A DNA stretch of 64,000 nucleotides from JAGOTP01 sp964598725 (GCA_964598725.1 CAZRCW010000001.1:248001-312000), one strand, 5' to 3'; shown: positions 1 to 7,832, counted from the stretch's first letter. The notes: generated from the letters alone by a model not told the origin. Made by a program: numbers and translations.

Positions 1-135
1 GTTATTGTATACTTCACTAAGAAAGAGTTAGACAAGGTAAAAGGTATCTTAAAAAGGCTGAAACAAGAGCAAAATCCAAATATTATTCTTATTGATGCCA
101 GGAATGATAATAAGCCTTCTGCATCCGTAGCCTAA
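1..135 (+). CDS. 3' end of an unknown protein (partial)
   Basis: The first 44 codons of the window read open and end in TAA at 133-135, so this is the C-terminus of a gene that begins outside the window. The visible part is lysine-rich and helical followed by a short beta-like stretch (NIILIDARND). No family is recognisable from so little. It is AT-rich like the rest of the island up to about 10.7 kb. Nothing convincing is seen between it and the next gene. Confidence 0.5.
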   Translation, partial: VIVYFTKKELDKVKGILKRLKQEQNPNIILIDARNDNKPSASVA

Positions 136-257
136 CGTTCACCATTCTTAATGCTTTTGTTTAAACTTGTGCTTCTTTAGCTAAAACCTTATCCTCTATT
201 GGTAAGCCTTGAGCATGAGGTCAAGCAATTTGTACTCAATTTTGCATGAAATAGCCT

Positions 258-758
258 ATGGAAAACGTGAAACACAAATACGATGATGGCAAGCGATATC
301 TGAAAAAGTTTGAAATTGTTGAAACAGAGGTCGAATTGCCGATCCAAGGGCAAGTCCATGATCCGGAAGATCTGTATAAGTTCTTTAAGGATTTGGAAGA
401 TGCAACCGTTTCCAAAATGATCGGGGTTTATTTGGATGACAATAACCTGTTTCTTGGTCATCAAGTTCTCCTCGGTACGTCTCCAAAGAATGTTAATACT
501 CAAGTTCTCTGGCATTACTTTTCTCTCTTTCTGGCTAAGAAGTTCATTTTGCTTACCAACCATCCCGGTACGCCCGATGCTACGCCTAATGAGGACGATA
601 GGATGCTTATGCGCGCCTTACAAGCGGATTCTCATGTTCTTTCCTTTAAACCTTTCTTTGAAGATTACATCATTGTATCTAAGGAGAAGTATTTCAGCAT
701 GACAACAAACGACGGAACGGCTTGCCGATGCGGGCATCAGGAGTATACAGATGTATAA
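258..758 (+). CDS. RadC-like JAB/MPN domain protein, metal site degenerate
   Basis: The 166-aa protein matches the RadC/JAB fold: DLYKFFKDLED, then a strand VYLDDNNLFLGHQVLLGT, then the segment TNHPGTPDATPNEDD (about residues 100-114). In RadC proteins this segment is HNHPSGDPTPSxxD, a zinc-binding JAMM motif. Here the first His is Thr and the Ser is Asn, so two expected metal or catalytic positions are changed and the protein may not be an active hydrolase. RadC-like genes are common on mobile islands next to restriction and antirestriction genes, which fits this context. The C-terminus has CRCGH, possibly a separate metal site. Family call fairly firm, function unknown. Confidence 0.6.
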   Translation: MENVKHKYDDGKRYLKKFEIVETEVELPIQGQVHDPEDLYKFFKDLEDATVSKMIGVYLDDNNLFLGHQVLLGTSPKNVNTQVLWHYFSLFLAKKFILLTNHPGTPDATPNEDDRMLMRALQADSHVLSFKPFFEDYIIVSKEKYFSMTTNDGTACRCGHQEYTDV

Positions 759-801
759 GACACTTTCCTCCCGAAGGTAGGAATGGTAGTATTTAAAAGG
801 A

Positions 802-870
802 GATCGCTGGTAAAGAGCTTTGGCCTTTCGTGCCTCGCTGGGGTTCGGTGCCTCACCAGAGATCTTTTTT
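802..870 (+). terminator. possible terminator or structured RNA
   Basis: AGATCGCTGGT pairs with ACCAGAGATCT across about 45 bases with one mismatch, followed by six T. It sits downstream of the RadC-like gene. The long loop makes this an unusual terminator; it could be a small structured RNA. The rest of 759-1002 holds nothing else I can support. Confidence 0.3.
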
Positions 871-1002
871 GTTTCCTGCAAAAAAATTAGATATTTGAAA
901 TATAGGTTAGTATAGCCAAAAAGATGAATTTTTGAATATCCTGCTAAAAATAGATACTTTTAGAAAATATGGCTAATTTTAGCTCCATTGAGCCTTTTAT
1001 TA

Positions 1003-1031
1003 TTGACATTTTATTAAAATTGTGGTAGTCT
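1003..1031 (+). promoter_or_regulatory. promoter of DGR target gene
   Basis: TTGACA (1003-1008), 17-bp spacer, TAGTCT (1026-1031) with an upstream TG. It lies about 100 bp before the target start codon, leaving a long GC-rich leader. Confidence 0.6.
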
Positions 1032-1132
1032 AGGATGTTCCTTAAACTACCAAGATTCTACAACGGCAAGTCCGGGATTCTCCGCATTAGGGCGGGGAGT
1101 GAGGGATAAGCCAACCGGCGGGAGAGACGACG

Positions 1133-1837
1133 ATGACGAACACGATGAAGTTTCTGAAGAGGGGCCTCGGTCTGATTCGCGGGTTGCAGGATGCGTTCAT
1201 GCAGACCTGCGAGCGCATGGACGTGCCGCTCGAAGCGCTCGAACGGCTCGTGACCCCCAAGGGGCACGACACCTGGACCGCGATCGGCCAGGTCGTGATC
1301 GACCACTGGCACGCCGACCAGCCGAAGCCCCAGCAGAGCGAGGCCGTGGGCGGGCACCCCTTCCGGGGAACGCCCATCGGCAACCCGCAGAACGTGATCG
1401 AGGTGCCGGACATCGACGCGGTGGACCTCACCGCGCTCACGAAGTCGCACTGCGACCTGACGTACCTCGACTCCGACTACGCCAAGTGGGACTTCTACCG
1501 CGGCGTGGACGGCAAGCCCATCTCCGGCCGCGGCAAGCGGTTCGAGTTCCTCACCTGGGAGCCGAAGCGCGACGTGAAGTCCGACGAGGTGCGCGCCTAC
1601 TTCAAGGAGCGCGGCTTCTACGGCCACACCGGCGCGTTCACCGCCTTCGTGAAGGAGCGCAAGCCCGCCGGATACCACGCGAGCATCCCCGACGACAACG
1701 GCTGCTGGCGCGGTTCCGATGGCCGCCTGTGCGTGCCGAGCTCCTACTTCGTCGGCGTCTACCGCGGGCTGGACCAGTTCTGGCTGGACCTCGGCTGGGG
1801 TTCCGATTGGGTGTTCGTCGCCTTCCGCGAGTTGTAG
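1133..1837 (+). CDS. DGR target protein with variable C-terminus
   Basis: 234 aa. The last 45 residues, from GCWR (190) to the end, are encoded by the VR and resemble the C-terminal half of the C-type-lectin fold used by DGR targets: conserved W192, W217, W222 and the closing DWVFVAFR, with variable residues between them. Thirteen codons differ from the template: 194, 198, 200, 203, 208-210, 212, 214, 216, 220, 221 and 223. Residues 1-189 match no family I recognise; no signal peptide or membrane segment is visible, so the product may act in the cytoplasm or leave by an unrecognised route. Start chosen at ATG 1133 because GGAGAG lies 6-8 bases upstream. The gene is far more GC-rich than the avd and RT genes. 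Confidence 0.9.
   Translation: MTNTMKFLKRGLGLIRGLQDAFMQTCERMDVPLEALERLVTPKGHDTWTAIGQVVIDHWHADQPKPQQSEAVGGHPFRGTPIGNPQNVIEVPDIDAVDLTALTKSHCDLTYLDSDYAKWDFYRGVDGKPISGRGKRFEFLTWEPKRDVKSDEVRAYFKERGFYGHTGAFTAFVKERKPAGYHASIPDDNGCWRGSDGRLCVPSSYFVGVYRGLDQFWLDLGWGSDWVFVAFREL
1700..1830 (+). repeat. DGR variable repeat (VR)
   Basis: 131 bp, aligned without gaps to 2198-2328. There are 18 substitutions at positions that are A in the template (changed to G, C or T) and one other difference, G in the TR versus C in the VR, 9 bases from the 3' end. The invariant 3' part (about 1801-1830) is the expected initiation-of-mutagenic-homology (IMH) zone. Similarity ends sharply on both sides. Confidence 0.95.
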
Positions 1838-1843
1838 AACTTG

Positions 1844-1890
1844 GTGCCTTGGGCACTTGGCGCTTGAACAAAGCCCTTGTGCCCTTGGCC
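1844..1890 (+). promoter_or_regulatory. hairpin(s) directly after VR
   Basis: GTGCC-TTG-GGCAC (1844-1856) forms a tight 5-bp hairpin 14 bases after the VR. GGGCAC (1851-1856) can alternatively pair with a downstream GTGCCC. Known DGRs have a short hairpin or cruciform just past the IMH that aids retrohoming; this one is placed correctly for that role. Confidence 0.4.
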
Positions 1891-1897
1891 CTCTGAC

Positions 1898-1941
1898 CGC
1901 CCCGTACGCACGAGATACTCTCTCGGTTCGCGTGCGGGGCG
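1898..1941 (+). terminator. strong GC-rich hairpin after target gene
   Basis: CGCCCCGTACGC pairs with GCGTGCGGGGCG (one G-U pair); the stem continues after a bulge with CGAGA/TCTCG. There is no long T-run, so it may be the target-gene terminator or the DGR cruciform. From 1942 to 2197 I see only a possible promoter (TTAGTT 1945-1950, 17 bp, GATAGT 1968-1973) that could drive the TR RNA. Confidence 0.45.
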
Positions 1942-2197
1942 TAGTTAGTTCTGGTAGAATACGTTCGGATAGTACATGAGACTGCTTTTAAACCATGGTT
2001 TAAAGCGATGGAACTCTGGGACGTTTGTCGGATCAGATTATCGAAAGGCATGTCCTACGATAGAGCATCTACATTCATTTCCTCATAAAAACAACTCGGT
2101 GTCGTTTGCTGGTTGGTTTAAAAACCACGCATAAAATTCAGCCAAGAGATATTTTCGATTGGCAGTGATTCAGAGGGCAAACGGCAACTATACAGTA

Positions 2198-2328
2198 GGC
2201 TGCTGGCGCAATTCCGATGGCAACCTGTACGTGCCGAACTCCTACTTCGTCGACGACAACCGCAAGCTGAACCAGAACTGGCTGGACAACGACTGGGATT
2301 CCGATTGGGTGTTCGTCGCGTTCCGCGA
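2198..2328 (+). repeat. DGR template repeat (TR)
   Basis: 131 bp, the master copy. It contains 27 A; 18 are changed in the VR and 9 are kept. It is rich in AAC codons (reading Asn in the VR frame), the classic DGR design because AAC mutated at its A positions reaches many residues without stop codons. Read in frame it looks like a short gene (2159-2341), but that frame is only open because it copies the target's 3' end. It is followed 16 bp later by a strong terminator. Confidence 0.95.
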
Positions 2329-2344
2329 CTCGTTTCTATGAATT

Positions 2345-2378
2345 GATAAAGCCCCGTCTAATGTGACGGGGCTTTATC
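2345..2378. terminator. bidirectional terminator between TR and avd
   Basis: Perfect 14-bp inverted repeat GATAAAGCCCCGTC / GACGGGGCTTTATC with a 6-base loop. It ends the TR RNA from the left and the avd transcript from the right; the avd stop codon lies inside it. TR transcription therefore should not continue into the RT gene. Confidence 0.85.
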
Positions 2379-2705
2379 TTGTATAGATTTCCGCCACCCA
2401 CCAATCATTTTCCCTACTTCGTTCAGAGGAAGACTGATAGCGGAGTATTTCTTATTATCTAGACACTTCACTTCCCAAGCGACTTGCAGAAAGAACTTCA
2501 GGAGATCCAGTTTGGCTGCGGCTCGCGTAATAAATCCGTTCTTATGCTCGCTGCTCGCATAACCTGCGAGATAAATATTTTCGATAACATCATTAAATAG
2601 TGTGTCTATTTTGCTGCCTAACGAGAATTTTGAGAGACGGGGGAAGCTATTGTGATAACCATGCCACAACTTGTATGCTTCGAGCGTCTTTTGCAAAACC
2701 GGCAA
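2358..2705 (-). CDS. avd: Avd-like accessory variability determinant (four-helix bundle)
   Basis: 115 aa, beginning PVLQKTLEAYKLWHGYHNSFPRLSKFSLG, the typical start of bAvd/four-helix-bundle proteins (aromatic pair, FP..sKFSLG). In Bordetella phage DGR this protein forms a basic pentamer that binds the RT and TR RNA and is required for mutagenic cDNA synthesis. The open frame starts at a TTG (2703-2705) without SD. A better ATG at 2743-2745 is one base out of frame across the 11-C run; loss of one C would join it to avd. The gene faces the RT gene's opposite direction, which is uncommon. Confidence 0.85.
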   Translation of the reverse strand: MPVLQKTLEAYKLWHGYHNSFPRLSKFSLGSKIDTLFNDVIENIYLAGYASSEHKNGFITRAAAKLDLLKFFLQVAWEVKCLDNKKYSAISLPLNEVGKMIGGWRKSIQDKAPSH

Positions 2706-2711
2706 ATTGGC

Positions 2712-2720
2712 TGTGGATAA
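2712..2720. promoter_or_regulatory. DnaA-box-like 9-mer
   Basis: TGTGGATAA, a perfect reverse complement of the consensus DnaA box TTATCCACA, lies between the avd start and the G-run. A single box can arise by chance; any role in tying DGR expression to replication is speculative. Confidence 0.3.
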
Positions 2721-2728
2721 GTTGGAGC

Positions 2729-2739
2729 GGGGGGGGGGG
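2729..2739. repeat. 11-G homopolymer tract, possible phase-variable switch
   Basis: Eleven consecutive G (C on the minus strand) sit between the divergent avd and RT starts. On the minus strand ATG (2743-2745), CTA, then C11 leads out of frame with avd; with 10 or 13 C the ATG would open into avd with no stop. For the RT the run lies 13 bases before its ATG, inside an upstream in-frame open stretch. Such tracts slip in length in phase-variable genes. Confidence 0.6.
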
Positions 2740-2752
2740 TAGCATACTTTCT

Positions 2753-3754
2753 ATGAAATCATGTGTTGTTACTTTTGAAGAAATCGCGTCTCTCGAAAAC
2801 TTAGCCGAAGCATGGAGTGAATTTATCTTGGGTAAACGAAGCAAGAAGGACGTGCAGGAGTTCTCCTTATGTCTTTCTGATCACATAGCTGATCTTCACC
2901 AGGATCTGATGGATGGAACGTACATACACGGCCCCTACCTTCACTTTCCCATTAATGATCCAAAACCAAGGAGTATTCACAAGGCGACCGTCCGGGATCG
3001 TTTGCTTCATCATGCTCTCCATCGCAAGCTCTATCCGACTTATGCGCCACTTTTTATTTATGACTCCTTTTCTTGCCAGGAAGCGAAGGGGCTCCATGTT
3101 GCAATTAACCGTTTCCAAACGATTGCAAGGAAGGTGAGCCGGAACAACACCCGCACCTGTTGGGTGCTAAAGTGCGACATTCGTAAGTTTTTTGCAAGTA
3201 TAGACCACGCAATTTTGTTGCATGTGCTCGCAGAACGTATCAAGGACGAACATTTGCTCCAATTATTAAAGGGTATCGTCACTAGTTTCAGCGTTTCTCC
3301 TGGGAAAGGTATTCCGCTAGGGAATCTGACATCGCAGCTGATCGCGAATATCTATATGGATGTTTTTGACCAATTCATCAAGCAAGGATTAGGGATTAAA
3401 CATTATCTTCGATATGCGGATGATTTCGTATTTCTTTCCGATAAGAAAGAAGAGCTACTGAGTTTTATTCCTTTGATTCAAGGGTTCTTGATAGAGCGTT
3501 TGGCGCTTCAGTTACATCCAAGCAAAGTGAGCTTGCAAACGTTGGCATCAGGAGTTGATTTCTTAGGATGGGTTCATTTTCCGCATCATCGAATTCCACG
3601 AACAAAGACAAGACAACGCATGGTGAAAAAACTGAAAAAACGTCCGACCAATGAAGTATTACAGTCTTATCTTGGTCTTGTCTCTCATGGCAATGCGTAC
3701 GAATTAAGCAGGCAATTAAAGAATGATTATTGGCTTTTGAGGGCGAATAAGTGA
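2753..3754 (+). CDS. DGR reverse transcriptase
   Basis: 333 aa. RT blocks in order: KATVRDRLLHHAL (about 77-89), motif A CDIRKFFASID (141-151), motif B GIPLGNLTSQ (186-195), motif C YADDF (221-225) with the two catalytic Asp, then KVSLQTLASGVDFLGW. The SQ ending of motif B is diagnostic for DGR RTs (group II introns have SP). There is no maturase/X or HNH domain, so it is not an intron enzyme. It makes adenine-mutagenised cDNA from the TR RNA with Avd. Start placed at ATG 2753; the frame is open further upstream to 2600 but that overlaps avd and has no convincing start. Confidence 0.95.
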   Translation: MKSCVVTFEEIASLENLAEAWSEFILGKRSKKDVQEFSLCLSDHIADLHQDLMDGTYIHGPYLHFPINDPKPRSIHKATVRDRLLHHALHRKLYPTYAPLFIYDSFSCQEAKGLHVAINRFQTIARKVSRNNTRTCWVLKCDIRKFFASIDHAILLHVLAERIKDEHLLQLLKGIVTSFSVSPGKGIPLGNLTSQLIANIYMDVFDQFIKQGLGIKHYLRYADDFVFLSDKKEELLSFIPLIQGFLIERLALQLHPSKVSLQTLASGVDFLGWVHFPHHRIPRTKTRQRMVKKLKKRPTNEVLQSYLGLVSHGNAYELSRQLKNDYWLLRANK

Positions 3755-3762
3755 AGAGAGAA

Positions 3763-6093
3763 TTACAGAATATCGCGTAAATCTTTCCAATTATTTAACG
3801 CCGGTGAATAAGAGTACTCTGTATAGTTATTCAGTTTCCAGCCATTCGGACCATCTTGTACGGCAATACCGCCATCGTAGCCTTTTCTTCCTTTCAGCCA
3901 GGAATGGAGCGCTTCTGCTTTATATTTCGTATCGGTAATTTCTGCGGTAGCTCCGCGTTTACTATCAATAATCCAGATATAATCCCTAGTCTTTACAATC
4001 CAGTCAGGATAAAAGAGTTTTTCTTTGTTCTCATCTGAGTTGTAATAGGGGATCGAGAAGTTTTCACTACCAAAGTCGCCATTCTTATACCACCAAACGA
4101 CGCTTTTATGGTTCTCAAGGAATTGAATGAATTCTTGTTCGTTATCTTGGCCGTGGTAGTCTTTCTCATTGTAAAACGGTCTCATTGCACATTTTTTCAC
4201 GTCCACTTCTTGAAACTGGTCAGTAAAGAACGCTGTTTCCGGTGGAATCAAGAGCGTTTCAGTACGGCGTGAGCGTTCAGACCGTCTGTTTACCTCACGT
4301 TCGCGTATAGGACGATAAGAGGCGAGCGCTGAGCCGACTAGAGATGGGAAGACCCCAGCATTTGTTAATAGATCGTTTACGATCACTTTGTATGCTATCT
4401 GCCGAGGCGCGTCTGTTTTTCGCAAAAGCCATACATTAAGCGCAGTCTTCAGTTTTCCCCAAGAGCGTTCTGGAGCGAATTTCTTTTGTTCATCGACTTG
4501 TTTTGCAATTAGCCGGAAACAAAGAAGATTGTAGAGTCGTTCTAGGTCGTACCCAGATATTTCTTGATCGTGACTACTGCCTTCGTGCAAGAGTTCCTGA
4601 GTGAAGTTGTCGTAATCATCAATCTCAACGCCGACAATCAAGCCGTTTGTAAGGATAGGCGACATTTGTAGCCCTCTTGCCTCCATTTTCTTTAATGCTG
4701 TTTGTATTGTGTCTGCTTCAGTTAAATCGAAATAAGAATCTGCTATACGGCTAAATTCAGTCTGAAAGCTATCGCCCAAGTCATTATAATCTGTGCGGCT
4801 CATGAAGACCGATTCAAGCCTGATAGGTTCAATGCCCGGCTTACAATGGCTCGTATAGACAGCGGGACGATTATCAGTTGTTGATTTGGCATACTCTGCA
4901 AGAACCTCACTTCGTTTATAGTTGGTATAAAGATAACCGATATTTAACTTAGGTTGAGGAAAATGAGTGCCGTATGGCATGCGAAGAATGCGTCCGACGG
5001 TTTGAATGGCAAATGTTGGGTTCTTGATCTCACGGAACATGACAAGAACACTTGCGCGAGGACAGTCCCAACCAGTAGCCGCTGCTTGTTTGAAGAGTAG
5101 AAATGAAATAGGTGAGTTGTTTTTAGTAATATCATCAAGGTTTATCTTTTCGTTTGAAAGCCAAACGGCAATCTCGCTCTCCGGAACGCCCTTTGCAATA
5201 AGGAAATCGAAAATAAGCTTTTGCTTATTAATAGCACTTATATCTTTAGTGCTTTGATCGTCATTTGGAAGCTGGACTAGAGCCAAGGGGTTAATATCAA
5301 GGTGAAGCTCCTTGTAGAGTGTGATGAGTTCGAGTCGTTTTTGGAAGGCTAATTCAAGCAAGATGTCATCTTGATCGGCATTTTCAAATTCTTTTTTCTT
5401 CAGATCTTCCTCTGTTTGGAAAACGATCTTTTCTTTGATAAGACCAGCATCAATGACCTCATCTCGTTTTACTTGTACGTAACCGCCTTTTTTATCTGCT
5501 ATCTCTTCGGCGTTTGGAATGTATTTAGGAGTAGCTGAAACTCGGAGAACAATTTTTGGTTTGATAAGATCGTGAATCACTTCAAAAGCTAGGTCTGTAT
5601 CTGAACCGATGTGTTCTTCGTCAATAATCACGACAAGCTTTCGCCCGTCTTCATGAGTTCTATGGATAAAATCATCAAACGTTAAGCCCCATTCGTTCTC
5701 ACGCCGAAGTTTTCGGGTGTCTTTTGACTTGCCTTTAATCTTCTGCCAATTGATGAAGAAGACATTATTCTTTTTTAAACGTCCCTGAGTCAAATCATTC
5801 AGGTCAATTAGATCTAACTCAGAAGCCCCACCGTAATATTCAAACAACTTTTGTTTACTCTGAAGGTAAGAATCCTCACTGAAAGAAAACCAGATGAATG
5901 CAATATCGTTACCTTGAAAACGAGGATCGCCAATGATATCTCGCAAGAACTGAGCGAGCATGATTGTTTTTCCTGAACCTGTTGGAGACTTGAAAACAAG
6001 TGGGATGTTTTCGTGGGGCGATTTCCAAAGCGAGAGGAATTGGTCTTTAATCCGGGCAATGGCGGTTTCTTGAAAAGGTTTAAGTGAGAACAT
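3763..6093 (-). CDS. res: Type III restriction enzyme, Res subunit
   Basis: 776 aa. N-terminal superfamily 2 helicase: Walker A SPTGSGKT (about 55-62), a DExH-like box IIDEEH, SATPKYIP, and QAAATGWDCPRA with QTVGRILRMP in the second RecA lobe, which is characteristic of type III Res and related nucleases. The C-terminus (last ~130 residues) ends with FYPDWIVKTRDYIWIIDSKRGA, a PD-(D/E)xK-type nuclease core with D...DSK. It translocates or signals along DNA and cuts near unmodified sites in complex with Mod. Two bases separate it from mod, so the two are co-translated. Confidence 0.9.
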   Translation of the reverse strand: MFSLKPFQETAIARIKDQFLSLWKSPHENIPLVFKSPTGSGKTIMLAQFLRDIIGDPRFQGNDIAFIWFSFSEDSYLQSKQKLFEYYGGASELDLIDLNDLTQGRLKKNNVFFINWQKIKGKSKDTRKLRRENEWGLTFDDFIHRTHEDGRKLVVIIDEEHIGSDTDLAFEVIHDLIKPKIVLRVSATPKYIPNAEEIADKKGGYVQVKRDEVIDAGLIKEKIVFQTEEDLKKKEFENADQDDILLELAFQKRLELITLYKELHLDINPLALVQLPNDDQSTKDISAINKQKLIFDFLIAKGVPESEIAVWLSNEKINLDDITKNNSPISFLLFKQAAATGWDCPRASVLVMFREIKNPTFAIQTVGRILRMPYGTHFPQPKLNIGYLYTNYKRSEVLAEYAKSTTDNRPAVYTSHCKPGIEPIRLESVFMSRTDYNDLGDSFQTEFSRIADSYFDLTEADTIQTALKKMEARGLQMSPILTNGLIVGVEIDDYDNFTQELLHEGSSHDQEISGYDLERLYNLLCFRLIAKQVDEQKKFAPERSWGKLKTALNVWLLRKTDAPRQIAYKVIVNDLLTNAGVFPSLVGSALASYRPIREREVNRRSERSRRTETLLIPPETAFFTDQFQEVDVKKCAMRPFYNEKDYHGQDNEQEFIQFLENHKSVVWWYKNGDFGSENFSIPYYNSDENKEKLFYPDWIVKTRDYIWIIDSKRGATAEITDTKYKAEALHSWLKGRKGYDGGIAVQDGPNGWKLNNYTEYSYSPALNNWKDLRDIL

Positions 6094-6095
6094 AC

Positions 6096-7808
6096 TTAGA
6101 AGCGATTAATCTCTTTGTAGACCTCAAGAATTGGGTCAGGAATATCCTCGATTCTCACATCTTTTGCGTCATACTCATTTCTGTATTCGTTTTTCCCCCA
6201 GCTGAAGACGTAGAGGATCGTTGAAGAGTTGCGCTTTTGCAGGTATTTCACGAACTCGCTAAGTTTCGCCTTGTCTTCTTTGAAGTAGATAGCCGTCGTT
6301 TTTGAACTTCCTTCAAAGACTTGCCACCAATCATTTTTCTCAATTTCAATTGGCGTATCTTCACGAATGGCGATCATTTCCCCGGCTTGATAGGTAATTT
6401 TCAGCTTCATATCATCAGAAACGCGGTGAAGCTTTTCAATATTAACGAGATCGGTTTTATAGTAAGAAAGGTTACAGGTGAGACCATCTTTCTCTTCGCC
6501 CTTTTTAGTCTTGTAACCTTTGATAACCTGCTTTAAGCGTTCATAAGTCACTTCCTCACAAATCTTATTCTCATTATTTGTGCAAAGGATAAAGCGACGA
6601 TTGCCGCCGTCCTCTCTATTGAGTTCGAGAACCGCGTGGCCGGTAGTTCCTGAGCCAGCAAAGAAATCTAAAACTAGGGCTTTCTGATTATGCTTAACGA
6701 TCATTCCCACCATATCCATCACGGTATAAAGAGATTTTGGATAGGGGAATTTCGCTGAACTACCTAATATTTCTGAAAGCAGATTACTTCCGCTGGTTCC
6801 CGCGTTGTATCGGGCATCTTTCCATACGCTAAAAATAGGAGATTGTTTTTCTCCAGCTTTTTTAACGGATAAAGCCCCTGATTTCGAGTATTCAATTAAT
6901 CCTCGTTCAATTAAATCCTTCATGGTTTTGCGGTTGTACCGCCAAACACGCTCGTTTCTTTCTTTATCTAGTGGGTACATCCTTATATAGCCTTCTTTGG
7001 TCCTTCCGGACGGATAACTTTCTTCCTTGCCTAATTCAGGCCCTACATCAACCACTTTTCTCTTGGATTCATCTATGAACAAAGCGAAAAACTGTTTTGG
7101 ACGATGCGTTCGCCAATTATTTTCTCCTTGCCCCGATCTTTTAAGCGACCAGTTGTCGTCTGTCTCGACAGCACTCCTTCCTTTTATTCCGACGCCTTTA
7201 GGAATGCAGACATATGCGTATTCATGGGTTCGAGAGATCGTGTTCGAGCCTGCTCCTTGAGGATGATGTTCGACAATGACAAGGTCTCTATCATATCCAG
7301 GAAAGAGCTCTTCCAGAAGTAAACCCAGAGAATTGACCTCGTAGTCATCAATAGCAACAATCAGCGTTCCATCCGTCTTCAATAAGCGTTTGCTTAAAGT
7401 CAGTCTCTTATACATCCAAGAAACCCATTTACTGTGCTTCCAAGGATCGTCTTTATCAACGTAATCGTTATTATATTTCCAGTCTTTGGCACGAGTATTG
7501 TAGGGGGGATCAATGTATATCAAATCTACAGCGGAATTGTGTGTATAGTTTAAAACGGAAAGAGCATGATAATTGTCACCTTCGATTAAAAAATTGGTCG
7601 GAGCGTCGTTATTCGACTTGATTCTTCTATTTTTGACCTCTCTTAAAACAGGAACATTTTCCTTGCACTGTAGAACGACCTCTTCGGGTTTGTCATCCCA
7701 TACTAAGCCGTACTTCTTTCGTTCTTTTAATTTCTTAATTTCAGATTCAAGTTCTGAAATTCGGGCCATTAGGTCAACTTGCTTTTGATCCTCGATGGTA
7801 CGAACCAT
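6096..7808 (-). CDS. mod: Type III DNA methyltransferase, Mod subunit
   Basis: About 570 aa. A beta-class adenine methyltransferase: coiled N-terminal segment (MARISELESEIKKLKE), NFLIEGDNYHAL, motif IV IDPPYNT, a central target-recognition region, then motif I DFFAGSGTTGHAVL. It methylates adenine in the recognition site and gives Res its specificity. The start is uncertain: ATG 7808 (MVRTIEDQK) is chosen because a GTG at 7853 would lie inside the leader's inverted repeat. No SD is visible. No simple repeat was seen inside the gene that would make Mod itself phase-variable. Confidence 0.88.
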   Translation of the reverse strand: MVRTIEDQKQVDLMARISELESEIKKLKERKKYGLVWDDKPEEVVLQCKENVPVLREVKNRRIKSNNDAPTNFLIEGDNYHALSVLNYTHNSAVDLIYIDPPYNTRAKDWKYNNDYVDKDDPWKHSKWVSWMYKRLTLSKRLLKTDGTLIVAIDDYEVNSLGLLLEELFPGYDRDLVIVEHHPQGAGSNTISRTHEYAYVCIPKGVGIKGRSAVETDDNWSLKRSGQGENNWRTHRPKQFFALFIDESKRKVVDVGPELGKEESYPSGRTKEGYIRMYPLDKERNERVWRYNRKTMKDLIERGLIEYSKSGALSVKKAGEKQSPIFSVWKDARYNAGTSGSNLLSEILGSSAKFPYPKSLYTVMDMVGMIVKHNQKALVLDFFAGSGTTGHAVLELNREDGGNRRFILCTNNENKICEEVTYERLKQVIKGYKTKKGEEKDGLTCNLSYYKTDLVNIEKLHRVSDDMKLKITYQAGEMIAIREDTPIEIEKNDWWQVFEGSSKTTAIYFKEDKAKLSEFVKYLQKRNSSTILYVFSWGKNEYRNEYDAKDVRIEDIPDPILEVYKEINRF

Positions 7809-7832
7809 ACGCCAAGCACTTGAAGAATTAGG

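Larger units (their letters stand above)
1133..3754. mobile_element. Diversity-generating retroelement (target, VR, TR, avd, RT)
   Basis: All known DGR parts are present: a target gene with a 3'-terminal variable repeat, a same-length template repeat, an Avd-like accessory gene and a DGR-class reverse transcriptase. In established DGRs the TR is transcribed, reverse transcribed with random substitution at adenines, and the cDNA replaces the VR, diversifying the target's C-terminal ligand-binding face. Order here is target(VR)+, TR+, avd-, RT+; the reversed avd is unusual. The VR shows adenine-specific change relative to the TR, so the system has acted, and the RT active-site motifs are intact. 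Confidence 0.95.

Noticed and set aside
1976..2134. 52-codon frame between VR and TR, just after a weak promoter
   Set aside because: No recognisable features or SD; this spacer more likely belongs to the TR RNA.
2159..2341. 60-codon open frame resembling the target's C-terminus
   Set aside because: It is the DGR template repeat; the frame is open because the VR is copied from it. No SD or start context.
2753..3754. RT as a group II intron maturase or retron
   Set aside because: Motif B ends SQ, no maturase or endonuclease domain, no intron ends or msr/msd; a matching TR/VR pair is present.
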